Origin: Planctomycetota bacterium
GTDB lineage: Bacteria; Planctomycetota; UBA1135; GCA-002686595
Direction: 5' to 3'
NCBI GenBank assembly: GCA_016709875.1
Contig: JADJLZ010000021.1
Coordinates: forward strand, 1 to 64,000
DNA length: 64,000 nt
Below the pieces are notes generated by a model that made no database searches, had not been told where the DNA came from, and saw nothing but the letters and a program-made list of their open reading frames with translations. The position numbers and the translations under genes are program-made. Shown here piece by piece: positions 12,317 to 21,328 of the stretch; position 1 is the stretch's first letter; every line of letters begins with the position of its first letter.

Positions 12317-13912
12317 ATGATCAGGAACGTCTGCACAAGCATCCTGCTGCTCTGTTTCCTCGCGCTCGCGGCACCGCTCGCCCCGGCGCAGGCCCCCAAG
12401 GTCGGCGACTGGTACACCGAGTCGAGCGACCTCGGCTTCAAGGTGCGAGTTCCCGCCGACTACGAACTCGTCCCGCCGGATCCCAACGAGGGAAACCTGA
12501 TCGCGAAGTTCGACCCAAAGACGGTCAAGTACGTGCTGGTCGGCGGGTCGGAGAACCTGTTCCTGCACGTGTGGCTGCTGCGTTTCGACACCAAGACCAA
12601 GTCGAAGGACAAGGACGACGGCAAGAAGCTCGACATCAAGCAGCGCTCCAAGGATGTGCTCTCCTTCCTGAAGCGCGAGATCGCGGAGGCTTCCGGCGCA
12701 AAGGAAGAGTCCAAGAAGGCCGTCGAGATCAACAAGATCCCCGCCACGGAGTACGAGTACTCGGCCCTGCTCGGGGCGGAGGAAGTGCGCATCTTCGCGA
12801 CGGTCTTCAAGCTCAACCCCGAGACGGAGGTGGCCTGGGTCGCGATCGGACCCGGCGGGAAGAAGTGGTCGAAGTTCTCGCAGCCCTTCCAGCAGATGGC
12901 GAAGTCGTTCCAGCGCGTGGAGGTGAAGGATGTTTCCACCGCCCTCGCCGCCGACGCGAGCTACCGCGACAAGCGCCGCGCCGAACTGCAGGCCGACATG
13001 GCCAAATTGAACGGCGTCTGGAAGCTCTACGAAACGCCGCGCTACTTCATCATCTCCGACAACACGGACAAGGCCTTCCTCGACGAGCTCAAGATGCGCC
13101 TCGAGGCGATCCGCGACGTCTACGAGAAGGACTATCCCTACGAGAAGATGCAGGAGATCAAGGCCGCGGCCGCGGCGGCGCACACCGGCGACGTCGATCC
13201 CGAGAAGGAGGCCCAGAAGAAGGCCGAGAAGGAGTTCGACAAGGCGCTCAACGGCGGCATCGACCCGCGCGAGGCGAGCAAGGCGAGCATCGTGCGCGTG
13301 TGCAAGGACCGCCAGGAGTACGCGAGCTACGGCGGTCCCGGAGGCTCAGCTGGCTACTGGAGCTCGATGGCGAAGGAACTCGTGCTCTACGACGACAAGG
13401 CCGACGGCGGGCGCGGCGACACCTGGGCCGTGCTGAACCACGAGGGCTTCCACCAGTACATCTACTACCTGTACGGCAACCTCGCGCCGCACAGCTGGTA
13501 CAACGAGGGCACCGGCGACTTCTATTCGGGCTTTCAGCGCCAGCGCAACGGCCAGTTCAAGCTCGAGAAGTTCGCCTGGCGCAAGGACCTGATCGCCGAG
13601 GCGATCCAGCAGGGTCACACGGTGCCGCTCAAGGAGTTCACCAAGTTCACCCAGCCTGAGTACTACTCCTCCAACGAGAAGTACGGCTCGAACATCGGGA
13701 TCCATTACGCGCAGGGCTGGTCCTTCATCTACTTCCTGCGCACCGGCAAGCAGAACCACGCCAAGGGCTGGAACGACGACTGGGACAAGATCCTGTCGGT
13801 CTACTTCAACGAGCTCGGTGCGACCGAGAACCTCGATCAGGCGGTCAACAAGGCCTTCGACGGCGTCGACTGGGATGCGCTCGAGAACGCCTGGAAGGAC
13901 TACACCAAGTGA
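12317..13912 (+). CDS. Secreted HExxH metalloprotein (DUF1570/gluzincin-like)
   Basis: 531 residues with a cleavable signal peptide (MIRNVCTSILLLCFLALAAPLAPAQA). The N-terminal part (about residues 30-200) is Lys-rich and of unknown fold. The C-terminal half carries HEGFH at about 375-379 and NEGTGD about 18 residues later, the zinc-ligand pattern of gluzincin peptidases and of the DUF1570 family often expanded in planctomycetes. ATG 12317 has AGGAG seven bases upstream. The next gene starts within its stop codon and encodes a second protein of the same kind, so they form one transcription unit. Peptidase activity is inferred from the motif; no substrate is known. Confidence 0.85.
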   Translation: MIRNVCTSILLLCFLALAAPLAPAQAPKVGDWYTESSDLGFKVRVPADYELVPPDPNEGNLIAKFDPKTVKYVLVGGSENLFLHVWLLRFDTKTKSKDKDDGKKLDIKQRSKDVLSFLKREIAEASGAKEESKKAVEINKIPATEYEYSALLGAEEVRIFATVFKLNPETEVAWVAIGPGGKKWSKFSQPFQQMAKSFQRVEVKDVSTALAADASYRDKRRAELQADMAKLNGVWKLYETPRYFIISDNTDKAFLDELKMRLEAIRDVYEKDYPYEKMQEIKAAAAAAHTGDVDPEKEAQKKAEKEFDKALNGGIDPREASKASIVRVCKDRQEYASYGGPGGSAGYWSSMAKELVLYDDKADGGRGDTWAVLNHEGFHQYIYYLYGNLAPHSWYNEGTGDFYSGFQRQRNGQFKLEKFAWRKDLIAEAIQQGHTVPLKEFTKFTQPEYYSSNEKYGSNIGIHYAQGWSFIYFLRTGKQNHAKGWNDDWDKILSVYFNELGATENLDQAVNKAFDGVDWDALENAWKDYTK

Positions 13913-15627
13913 TGCGCCGTGCTTCCGCGCTGCTCGCCAGCGCCCTTTTCCTTGGCCTGCCCGCCTTGGCCGACCGCGTGCTCACGCAGGACGGCCGCGT
14001 GCTCTCGCCCAAGAAGGCGCGCGAAGAAGGCGGCGGCTACAAGCTGACCTTCGAGAACGGCGTGCTCGTGCTCTCCGACAAGCAGGCCGTGCAGTCGGTC
14101 GAGATCGAGGGCGACATGTCGGAGTACGTCCCCAAGGACGACGACGAGAAAGCCAAGCTCGACCAGGGCTACGTGAAATACCGCGGCAAGTGGCTCTCGA
14201 AGCCGGCCTTCGAGCAGGAGCTGCGCAAGGAGCACGACGCGAGCAAGGCGCGCACCGAAGAACTCGCCGCGCACGCCGACTGGCGCAACGCCTGGACGCG
14301 CGAGACCAAGCACTTCCTGTTCAAGTCCAACACCTCGCCCGAGGTGCTCGACTACTACTGCGAGCTGCTCGAGGCCTACTACAACCTGATGGACCAGCGC
14401 ATCGGCATCAACCCGTCGCCCTCGATGCGCCGGACGAAGATGACGATCAACATCTACAAGACCTACGATGAGTTCCTCGAGCTCTCGGACTCGCGTGCCG
14501 GCGTCAGCCCGGGCGTGCTGGGCTACTTCTGGTCCTTCGACAAGACGCTCAACTTCTTCCACGACTACTCCGAGCCCTCGCTCTCGACCTGGGTCGCGCT
14601 GCACGAGTGCACGCACCTGCTCACGTACCTGATCGACCAGCAGTACGTGTCACAGATCTGGCTCAACGAGGGCATGGCCGACTACTTCGGCTCCTCGAAG
14701 GTCGAGCGCGACAAGAACGGCAAGCTCGTGATCACGCCCGGCGAGCTGCAGACCGACCGCGTGCTGACCGTGCAGGAGGCGATCAAGAACGAGAAGGCGG
14801 ACGGGGTCAAGACCGGCGCGCCCGGCGAGGCCGACTCGGGTGGCAAGCAGAAGGGCAAGAAGGTGCGCTTCAAGGACCGGCCCTTCACGACGCTCGAGCA
14901 GCTCTTCTTCCTCACGCACGACGAGTACGACGGCTTCCAGTACGCCTTCGGCTGGGCCTTCGTGTACTTCCTCAACAACTTCGACCACGGCAAGTACCAG
15001 TCGAAGTTCAACAAGTTCTTCAAGAGCCTCTACACGCTCGAGAAGGGTCTCGAGATCGAGAGCGTCGCCACCGGCGGGCTGACCGGAAACGGCAAGATGG
15101 TCTCGCCCGCGAACATCCGCGCCTTCCTGCTGAAGCGCCTGGGTCTGAAGGACAAGGACGAGGAGCAGCTCGAGAAGGACTGGCGCACCTTCATGGAGCA
15201 GATTCCGATCGCGGGGCCGGAGGCGCGCCTGAAGCGCGGCCTGTACCTGATGCAGCGCATGGACTTCGAGAACGCGCTCGCCGACCTGAACGCGGCGATC
15301 GAGGGCGGAGCCAGCGATCCGCGCGCTTTCTGGGCGCGCGGCAAGTGCCTGATGTTCGAGAAGGGCCCCAAGGCCGGGCTCGAGGACCTGAAGAAGGCGG
15401 TCGGGCTCGAGCCGCTCAACCAGCTCTTCCACTACGACCTCTCGAACGCGATGGCCGGGCACCTGACGCTGGGCAGCCGCTTCGGCGGCGGCGGCGTCAA
15501 CTTCTCGACCAAGAACGACGACGACAAGAAGATCGACAATCCCGAGGCCAAACAGGAAGCTGGGCTGGCGATGGAACTCGATCCCGAAAACGACCTCTAC
15601 CGCGAGTGGTTCGAACACTTCCAGTGA
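13912..15627 (+). CDS. Secreted HExxH metalloprotein with TPR-like C-terminus (DUF1570-like)
   Basis: 571 residues from ATG 13912, which overlaps the upstream TGA as TGATG; a GTG one codon earlier is possible. It has a signal peptide (MRRASALLASALFLGLPALA), a short N-terminal region similar to an SH3-like bacterial domain (DRVLTQDGRVLSPKKAREE), then a metalloprotease-like core with HECTH near 232-236 and LNEGMADYF near 251-259. The C-terminal 130 residues contain TPR-like helices (ALADLNAAIEGGASDPRAFW). It pairs with the preceding gene and suggests a two-protein extracellular or periplasmic system. Catalysis is inferred only from the HExxH...E motif. Confidence 0.85.
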   Translation: MRRASALLASALFLGLPALADRVLTQDGRVLSPKKAREEGGGYKLTFENGVLVLSDKQAVQSVEIEGDMSEYVPKDDDEKAKLDQGYVKYRGKWLSKPAFEQELRKEHDASKARTEELAAHADWRNAWTRETKHFLFKSNTSPEVLDYYCELLEAYYNLMDQRIGINPSPSMRRTKMTINIYKTYDEFLELSDSRAGVSPGVLGYFWSFDKTLNFFHDYSEPSLSTWVALHECTHLLTYLIDQQYVSQIWLNEGMADYFGSSKVERDKNGKLVITPGELQTDRVLTVQEAIKNEKADGVKTGAPGEADSGGKQKGKKVRFKDRPFTTLEQLFFLTHDEYDGFQYAFGWAFVYFLNNFDHGKYQSKFNKFFKSLYTLEKGLEIESVATGGLTGNGKMVSPANIRAFLLKRLGLKDKDEEQLEKDWRTFMEQIPIAGPEARLKRGLYLMQRMDFENALADLNAAIEGGASDPRAFWARGKCLMFEKGPKAGLEDLKKAVGLEPLNQLFHYDLSNAMAGHLTLGSRFGGGGVNFSTKNDDDKKIDNPEAKQEAGLAMELDPENDLYREWFEHFQ

Positions 15628-16283
15628 GCCCGACCCTGCGCCGCTCCCTCCCGCTGTTGCTGCTCCTGCTGTGCAGTGCGTGCGTCGGCACGCGCAAGCT
15701 GGCGGATCCCGTGCTCGAGATCCGCACCCCCAAGGGCAGCGAGCTCGGCGTGGCGACCGACCACGGGTTGATCTTCCTCGGCCACACCGCCAACTCGGGG
15801 CGCGCCGAGATCACCGCCTGGTTCGGCGACGGCCCGAGCGTCGAGCCGATCGTGATCGAGCCCGTCGGCGGCGGCCTGTACACCGCGGAGACCGAGATCC
15901 GCCTGCCGTCGGTCCCGATCAGCTTCGTCGACCCCAGGCCGGGCGACCAGCTGACGATCATCGGGCGCGACGAGGATGGTACCTGGAGCACCAGCGTGCG
16001 CGTCGCGAACGAGCCGCGCGCGCTCGGAATCCTGACCGACATCCCGCGCCGGCTGCGCGGGCACGACGACCAGACCGGCGCGGGCGTGTTCGTCCCCGAT
16101 CCGATCGAGCCCTCCGGCCTGCGCCTGGTGGGATTGGTCGCCGGCATCGTCAACTTCCAGTCTGCCAAGGGCACGCGCGAGTACCTCGCGATCGTCGGTC
16201 CGCAGGATCTGTGGCGCCTCGTCACGCACCGCCACGACGAGACGAAGAAGCGCCGCTGGATCTACCGCGACGACATCCTCTGA
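15624..16283 (+). CDS. Putative lipoprotein of unknown function
   Basis: 219 residues from GTG 15624, which overlaps the stop of the preceding peptidase-like gene by 4 bp (GTGA). The N-terminus SPTLRRSLPLLLLLLCSAC is a lipoprotein-type signal, though the lipobox (CSA-C) is imperfect. The mature part is beta-rich with no recognised family; a DQTGAGVFVPDP segment and a basic C-terminus (HRHDETKKRRWIYRDDIL) stand out. Co-orientation and overlap place it in the gluzincin cluster. Its 3' end overlaps the convergent gene at 16262 by 22 bp. Confidence 0.75.
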   Translation: MSPTLRRSLPLLLLLLCSACVGTRKLADPVLEIRTPKGSELGVATDHGLIFLGHTANSGRAEITAWFGDGPSVEPIVIEPVGGGLYTAETEIRLPSVPISFVDPRPGDQLTIIGRDEDGTWSTSVRVANEPRALGILTDIPRRLRGHDDQTGAGVFVPDPIEPSGLRLVGLVAGIVNFQSAKGTREYLAIVGPQDLWRLVTHRHDETKKRRWIYRDDIL

Positions 16284-18001
16284 GGGCCGAGGCGCTCGAG
16301 CAGCACCACATCGCGCGGGTTGTCGCGCTCGGACAGGCGCGCGCGCCAGACCTCGCGCCAGCTCCCGCAGCCGTCGGATGACTGCGCCAGCAGCGGCTGC
16401 GCCACGCTCGTGGTCGCGAGATACCAGCCGCGCGGGAAGTGCCGCGGCAGCGGATCCGCGTCGGGCACCACGTGCCAGCGCCCGGGTTCGCGCGCCTCGA
16501 AGAGCAACACCATGCTGGGATCGTTGCCGAGGCCGACGAGCGTCACGGCTGCCCCTGGCGGCAGCTCGTGCTCGACGCTGCGCACGAGCTCGGGGATACG
16601 CGCCGCGCGTGCGCGCGCGCTGCGCTCGATCGGGACCGCGCCGCTCACTCCCGCGATGCAGGCGACGAAGAGCGCCGCGAGCGCAGCCAGCGGCCGCCGC
16701 TCGCGCAGCCCGAGGACCAGGACCGTGAGTGCGCCGAGCAGCGCGCCCAACGACGCACAGCCGACGAACTGTTCTGTGGGCACGAGCTCCACGTGCGAGA
16801 CGCGCAATGCGTGGCCCTGTGAGCGCAGCCAGCCGCCCGCCAACGCGCCCAGGCAAGCACCCGCCGCCGTGGCGAGCGCAAGCCTCCCCCAACGCGCCTC
16901 GAGCTCGCGCGCGCGCAGCAACCAGCCGTCGAGGGCGAACCCCGCGAGCAGCGCTTCCGCCGGGACCGCGGGCAGCAGGTACGCGCGGCGCTTGTAGGCC
17001 GCCAGCTGGAACAGGAGCAGCAGCGAGAGCCACCAGGCGCTCGCGAAGCGCGCGCCCTCGCCGCCGCCGCGGCGCGCGCGCCACAAGCCGAACAGCGCGA
17101 TCAGGTTCCAGGGAAAGGTGTCGGTGAGCCAAGGCCCGACGTAGGTGGACCACGACATGCGGCCGTTGCCTCCGCCGAACTGCGCCACGTTCTCGTTCAG
17201 CAACTGCGAGTGCACGAAATCGGACCCGCCCTGCCTCCAGGCGACGAGGTACCAGGGCAGCGCGACCAGCGCCCACACCAGCGCCGCGCGCACCCAAGGC
17301 AGCCGTGGCGCCCAGGAGAGACCGCGCTCGCGCAGGCTGCGCCAGGCGAGGTAGCTCGCGCCCGCGGTCGCCGGAAGCACGAGGCCGAGCGGGCCCTTGG
17401 AGAGCACCGCCAGCGCCGAAAACACCGCCGCGCCGAGCAGCGCCCTGCGCGAGCCGTGCACGAGCGCCTGGCCGAGCAGCAGCGTTGCGCACGCGACGCA
17501 AGCTGCCAGGCACATGTCGACGCGCCCGAAGTGCGACTGGTGCTCGAACTGCGCGCTCGCGAGCAGCACGAAGCCCGCGAGCCACGCGGCGCGCTCGCCC
17601 ACCAGCGACCTTCCGAGCAGGAACACACCCAGCACACACACGATCGCCGCGAGCGCGGAGGCAAAGCGCAGGTCGAAGACGTCGAAGGCGCGCGCGAGCG
17701 CCGGGCCGCTCGTGTCCTGGCCGCTGAGGAGTGAACGCACCCAGCGCTCGCTGCAGTCGATCCAATGCAAGAGCGGCGGCTTGTCGGGGATCGTGACGCC
17801 GTTCTCGACGTGGTTCTCGACCACCGGCAGCACGAAGTCGCCGCTGGCGAGCATCGCGCGCGCATAGATCCCCTCGCGCGCCTCGTTCAGGATCCAGATC
17901 GGAGCGGAAGAAAGGCGTGCGAAACACACGCACAGCGCGGCCGCGACGAGCAGCAGCAGGCGCGAGCGCAAGCGACTGGGGGGCTGGGAGGGAGGCTCCA
18001 T
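16262..18001 (-). CDS. ArnT/PMT-family membrane glycosyltransferase
   Basis: About 579 residues with some twelve transmembrane helices in the N-terminal two thirds. The DKPPLLHW motif near residue 80, preceded by an acidic loop with NEAREGIYARAML, matches the first periplasmic loop of ArnT/PMT glycosyltransferases (GT83/GT39), which use polyprenyl-phosphate sugars. SQFEHQSHFGRVDMCLA corresponds to the second conserved segment. The C-terminal 150 residues form a soluble domain. ATG 18001 is chosen; a TTG three codons upstream (18010) has GAGGT nearby and is an alternative. Acceptor unknown; with a lipid-A pathway gene and a LPS-kinase-like gene nearby, lipid A or another glycan is plausible. 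Confidence 0.85.
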   Translation of the reverse strand: MEPPSQPPSRLRSRLLLLVAAALCVCFARLSSAPIWILNEAREGIYARAMLASGDFVLPVVENHVENGVTIPDKPPLLHWIDCSERWVRSLLSGQDTSGPALARAFDVFDLRFASALAAIVCVLGVFLLGRSLVGERAAWLAGFVLLASAQFEHQSHFGRVDMCLAACVACATLLLGQALVHGSRRALLGAAVFSALAVLSKGPLGLVLPATAGASYLAWRSLRERGLSWAPRLPWVRAALVWALVALPWYLVAWRQGGSDFVHSQLLNENVAQFGGGNGRMSWSTYVGPWLTDTFPWNLIALFGLWRARRGGGEGARFASAWWLSLLLLFQLAAYKRRAYLLPAVPAEALLAGFALDGWLLRARELEARWGRLALATAAGACLGALAGGWLRSQGHALRVSHVELVPTEQFVGCASLGALLGALTVLVLGLRERRPLAALAALFVACIAGVSGAVPIERSARARAARIPELVRSVEHELPPGAAVTLVGLGNDPSMVLLFEAREPGRWHVVPDADPLPRHFPRGWYLATTSVAQPLLAQSSDGCGSWREVWRARLSERDNPRDVVLLERLGPQRMSSR

Positions 18002-18052
18002 GGGGCGCAAGGAACCTCGAAGGCTAGCGCACGAACCCCACAGCGGACATAC

Positions 18053-18793
18053 CTACAAACGCCGAGTTCCAAGCGGCGGGGTCCAGCGCGGCCAGGGTCC
18101 GCTCTCGCTGCGGCGCTCCTCGCCGTCGCGCGTGTGCAAGAGTCTCCGCGTGACGAACTCGTAGGGCGGTTTCGCCCCGCGCTTCCACGCACGCGCGATC
18201 CACGAACGTCGGTAGGTGGCGCCCGCGCCGCTCTGCGATTCGCCGCGCGGCCCGCGGCCCATGCGCGTGTAGCGGCGGCGGTGCTTCTCGACGTGGCGCA
18301 GGTCCTCGCGCGCGCGGCTCGCGAACAACGCGCCGCGACTTGGATGCACGCTCGCGAGCTGGAAGTCGACCAGGTACGGGAGGCCGTCCTCGCCGACGAG
18401 GATGTTCTGCTCCTTGTGCAGGTCGTTGTGACACACGCCGCGCGCGTGCAGCGCAGCGACGAGCCGGTCGAGGTGCTCGAAGAAGTCCTCGGGCAGCTCC
18501 TCGGCACGCGAGAGCGGCCGGCCCGCGATCCATTCGCGCAGCACGAGACTCCCACGCGGCGCACCCGACTCGAGGCCGGGGTCGCGCACGAGAGCCGGCA
18601 CCCCCTCGAGTCCCGTGATCGCCGCGAGCGCGCGCCTTTCGCGATGGGCGAGCAGGCGCGCCACCAGCCCCGAGAGCGGCAGGCGGCCACCGCAGGCGAC
18701 GCGGCGCACGCACGCACCCCGCACGCCCTCGACGCGCTCGACGCGCCAGAAGGAGTCGCGCTTCAATACCGTGATCGCTTGCCCGGCCGTCAT
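18053..18793 (-). CDS. LPS/Kdo kinase-like protein (RIO/InaA-type kinase fold)
   Basis: 246 residues. The catalytic loop HNDLHKEQNILV and the following LVDFQLA are the HxDxxxxN and DFG-like motifs of the Kdo-kinase/RIO family. An N-terminal segment before it (VLREWIAGRPLSRAEELPEDFFEHL) fits the small lobe and hinge. The C-terminus is rich in Arg (EDLRHVEKHRRRYTRMGRG), as in heptose/Kdo kinases. Predicted to phosphorylate a sugar of the LPS core; this is inference from motif and neighbourhood. Its start codon (18791-18793) overlaps the possible ATG of the divergent ABC gene, leaving almost no shared promoter space. Confidence 0.78.
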   Translation of the reverse strand: MTAGQAITVLKRDSFWRVERVEGVRGACVRRVACGGRLPLSGLVARLLAHRERRALAAITGLEGVPALVRDPGLESGAPRGSLVLREWIAGRPLSRAEELPEDFFEHLDRLVAALHARGVCHNDLHKEQNILVGEDGLPYLVDFQLASVHPSRGALFASRAREDLRHVEKHRRRYTRMGRGPRGESQSGAGATYRRSWIARAWKRGAKPPYEFVTRRLLHTRDGEERRSESGPWPRWTPPLGTRRL

Positions 18794-19775
18794 GGCGCGC
18801 CTATTCTGCCGCGCGCGCCCGCGAGCGCACGCCTTGAACGCCACCTCCCCCACGCTGCAGGCCGCCGACGCCGGCGCGATCCGCGCGCGGGGCCTCGTGC
18901 GGCGCTTCGGCGAGAAGCTCGCCCTCGCCGGCGTGGAGCTCGAGGCCGGCCCCGGCGGCGTGATCGGGCTCCTGGGTCCCAACGGCAGCGGCAAGTCGAC
19001 CTTCCTGCGCATCCTCTACGGCCTCGTGCGGCCCGACGAGGGCAGCGTCGAACTCGATGGCGTGCGCTACTCCGGCGACGGGCTCGCGCTGCGCCAGCGC
19101 GCGAGCTACGCCCCGGGCGAGATCGCGCTCTACGGCGAGCTCACGGGCGAGCGCCACCTGGCCTTCCTGCTGCGCGGCCGCGAACCCGAGGCGCTCGAGC
19201 GGGCCAGCGCCACCGCGCGCGAGCTCGGCCTGCCGCTCGAACGCCGCGTGCGCGGCTACAGCCACGGCATGAAACGCCAGCTGCTGCTCAGCGCCGCGCT
19301 CGCACCGCGCGTGAGGATCCGCATCCTCGACGAGCCCAGCGAGGGCCTCGATCCGGCCAAACGCGGCGAGGTGCTCGCGCTTCTGGAGCGCGAGAAGCAG
19401 GCCGGTACGACGATCCTGCTCTCGTCGCACCACCTGGGCGAGATCGACCGCATCTGTGACCGGCTCGTGTTCTTCCACGCCGGGAAGAAGATCGCCGACG
19501 AGACGCGCGAGCAGGTGCTCGCGAGCGCGCGCCGTCTGGTGCGCGTCAGCTTCGAACGTGCTCCCGATCCCGCGCGCCTCTCCGCGCTCGCGGGCGTCGC
19601 GCGCGTGCGCGTCGACGGCCCGCGCGCGAGCCTCGAACTCGCGGGCGACGATCCGCGCCCCTTCCTGGCCGCGCTGGCTGCCGACGCGGCGCTCGGGATG
19701 CCGGCCTCGATCGAGTACGGCGCGCTCTCGCTGCCCGAACTGATGCGCGAGCTCTACGGCGTGGAGGCCTGCTGA
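18792..19775 (+). CDS. ABC transporter ATP-binding protein
   Basis: About 327 residues from ATG 18792; a TTG at 18834 removes 14 atypical basic residues and may be the true start. Walker A is GPNGSGKST, the Q-loop region is YAPGE, the signature is YSHGMKRQ (variant of LSGGQ), Walker B is RILDEPSEGLDP, and the H-loop is SSHH. It is a single nucleotide-binding domain with a C-terminal extension, as in CcmA/NosF-type exporters. Its stop overlaps the start of the permease gene by one base (TGATG at 19773-19777), so the two form a two-gene exporter. Substrate unknown. Confidence 0.93.
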   Translation: MARLFCRARPRAHALNATSPTLQAADAGAIRARGLVRRFGEKLALAGVELEAGPGGVIGLLGPNGSGKSTFLRILYGLVRPDEGSVELDGVRYSGDGLALRQRASYAPGEIALYGELTGERHLAFLLRGREPEALERASATARELGLPLERRVRGYSHGMKRQLLLSAALAPRVRIRILDEPSEGLDPAKRGEVLALLEREKQAGTTILLSSHHLGEIDRICDRLVFFHAGKKIADETREQVLASARRLVRVSFERAPDPARLSALAGVARVRVDGPRASLELAGDDPRPFLAALAADAALGMPASIEYGALSLPELMRELYGVEAC

Positions 19776-20536
19776 TGCGAGCCGAACTGCGCGCCAAGCT
19801 CTGGATGGGCATCGCCTACTTCGTCGTCCTCGAGGCGCTGATCGTGGCGGCGATGCTCTACTGGCCGCAGTTCGCGAAAAATCTCGAGCACTTGAAGGCC
19901 CTGATCCCGCTCGACGTCCTGCGCGACATGGCGGACAAGATCGACGAGTCCGGCGCGAGCGCCTACGTTCACGCGCAGCACTTCTTCAAGGCCTGCAACG
20001 CGCTCGGCGGCCTGGTCGCTGTGCTCTTCGCCATGAACGCGGTCGCGCTCGAGGCCCAGCGCGGCACGCTCGAGATCTGGCTCGCGCGCGCGCTCTCGCG
20101 CCGCCGGCTGCTGCTGGAGCGCTGGTTCGCGGGCGCCTTCTGGCTGTGCGTGCCCGTGCTGGTCTCGACCGCGACCGTCCCCTGGCTCGGGAGCCTGGTC
20201 GACGAGCCGCTCGACCTGGGGCTGTTGCTCCTGTGCGCACTGCACCAGTGCCTGTTCCTGCTCGCGATCTACTCGCTCACCTTCCTCGCATCGAGCGCCT
20301 CGAGCAATCCGATGGCGATCGGCTTCTCGATGCTGCTCGCGGCGATCACCGAGCTCTCTGTGTACATGATCGAGCGCCTGACCCACTGGTCGGTCTTCCG
20401 CTTCGCCGACGTCGGCCTGTACCAGGAAATCTACGACGGCGGCGCGTTGCCCTGGCGCGTCTCGCTGCCGCTCGCGGCGGTCTCGCTGGTGTGCGTGCTG
20501 CTCGCGCTGCACATCTTCGCGCGGCGCACGCCCTGA
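19775..20536 (+). CDS. ABC-2-type transporter permease
   Basis: 253 residues, six predicted membrane helices (first at about residues 12-32, last at 230-250) and a central periplasmic stretch between helices 1 and 2. The segment EAQRGTLEIWLARALSRRRLLLERW is the cytoplasmic coupling region typical of NosY/ABC-2 permeases. It overlaps the ATPase gene and must partner with it. Confidence 0.88.
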   Translation: MRAELRAKLWMGIAYFVVLEALIVAAMLYWPQFAKNLEHLKALIPLDVLRDMADKIDESGASAYVHAQHFFKACNALGGLVAVLFAMNAVALEAQRGTLEIWLARALSRRRLLLERWFAGAFWLCVPVLVSTATVPWLGSLVDEPLDLGLLLLCALHQCLFLLAIYSLTFLASSASSNPMAIGFSMLLAAITELSVYMIERLTHWSVFRFADVGLYQEIYDGGALPWRVSLPLAAVSLVCVLLALHIFARRTP

Positions 20537-20575
20537 TTTCGGTGAGGAATTGGACTGGCACGGTATGGAACGAAG

Positions 20576-21328
20576 TCAGGCGACGCGCCGCAGCCAGGAG
20601 AGCATGACCCACTTCGCATCGCTGCGTTTCTGAAAGCTGGCGCGCTTCTCCGCGACCTTGCCCACGCGCGCGAGCGCGGCGCGCGCCTCGTCGCCGCGCC
20701 GCAGCGCGCGCAGTGCCAGCGCGCGGCGGTAGAGCGACTCGGGCGTGTCGCCCTGCGCGCGCAGGTGCCGTTCGAGTGCGTCGAGCGCGCCCACGGCATC
20801 GCCGGTGGCCAGACGCGCTTGCGAGAGGCGCAGCAGCAGGTCGCCGTAGGCGTACTCCTCGTCGCGCGCGGCGACCTGCGCGAACTCCGCGGCGGCCTCC
20901 TTGGGCTTGCCCGACTCGAGCAGCGCGAGGCCGTAGCGGTAGCGCCACTCGAGCGACTCGGACTCGCCCGCGACCGCACGCGCGAGGCACTCCAGCGCCG
21001 CCTTGGCGCGCCCTTGCGCGAGCAGCAGGCTGCCGAGCTTGCCCTGGTTGTGCGGCGTCTCGACGGCGCCCAGCTGCGTCGACATACGGCGGAAGCGGCG
21101 CCGGTCGACGGCCGCGGAGCCCAGGCGGGCGAACAGGGTGCTGACCAGGATCGCGGCGAGGAAGAAGCCGAGCAGCGGGATCTGGAAGATCGCGCCCAGG
21201 CCCGGGATCATGCGCAGGACCGAGAGCACGGCGAAGGTCAGGAAGAAGAAACCGACGAGCTGGAGCACCGGCAGATTGTGCCGCGCTAAGCTGCGCGCCG
21301 CACGCGATCGATTCCCTGATGGGCGCAT
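20576..21328 (-). CDS. TPR-repeat membrane protein
   Basis: 250 residues. Two hydrophobic segments (about residues 22-42 and 50-68) are followed by TPR-like helical repeats (residues 90-240; ALECLARAVAGESESLEWRY, ALDALERHLRAQGDTPESLY). Probably a membrane-tethered protein-interaction scaffold on the cytoplasmic side. ATG 21328 places its start inside the first codons of the divergent lpxB-like gene; an internal GTG (just before LQLVGFFF) would free the overlap and is a credible alternative. Confidence 0.75.
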   Translation of the reverse strand: MRPSGNRSRAARSLARHNLPVLQLVGFFFLTFAVLSVLRMIPGLGAIFQIPLLGFFLAAILVSTLFARLGSAAVDRRRFRRMSTQLGAVETPHNQGKLGSLLLAQGRAKAALECLARAVAGESESLEWRYRYGLALLESGKPKEAAAEFAQVAARDEEYAYGDLLLRLSQARLATGDAVGALDALERHLRAQGDTPESLYRRALALRALRRGDEARAALARVGKVAEKRASFQKRSDAKWVMLSWLRRVA

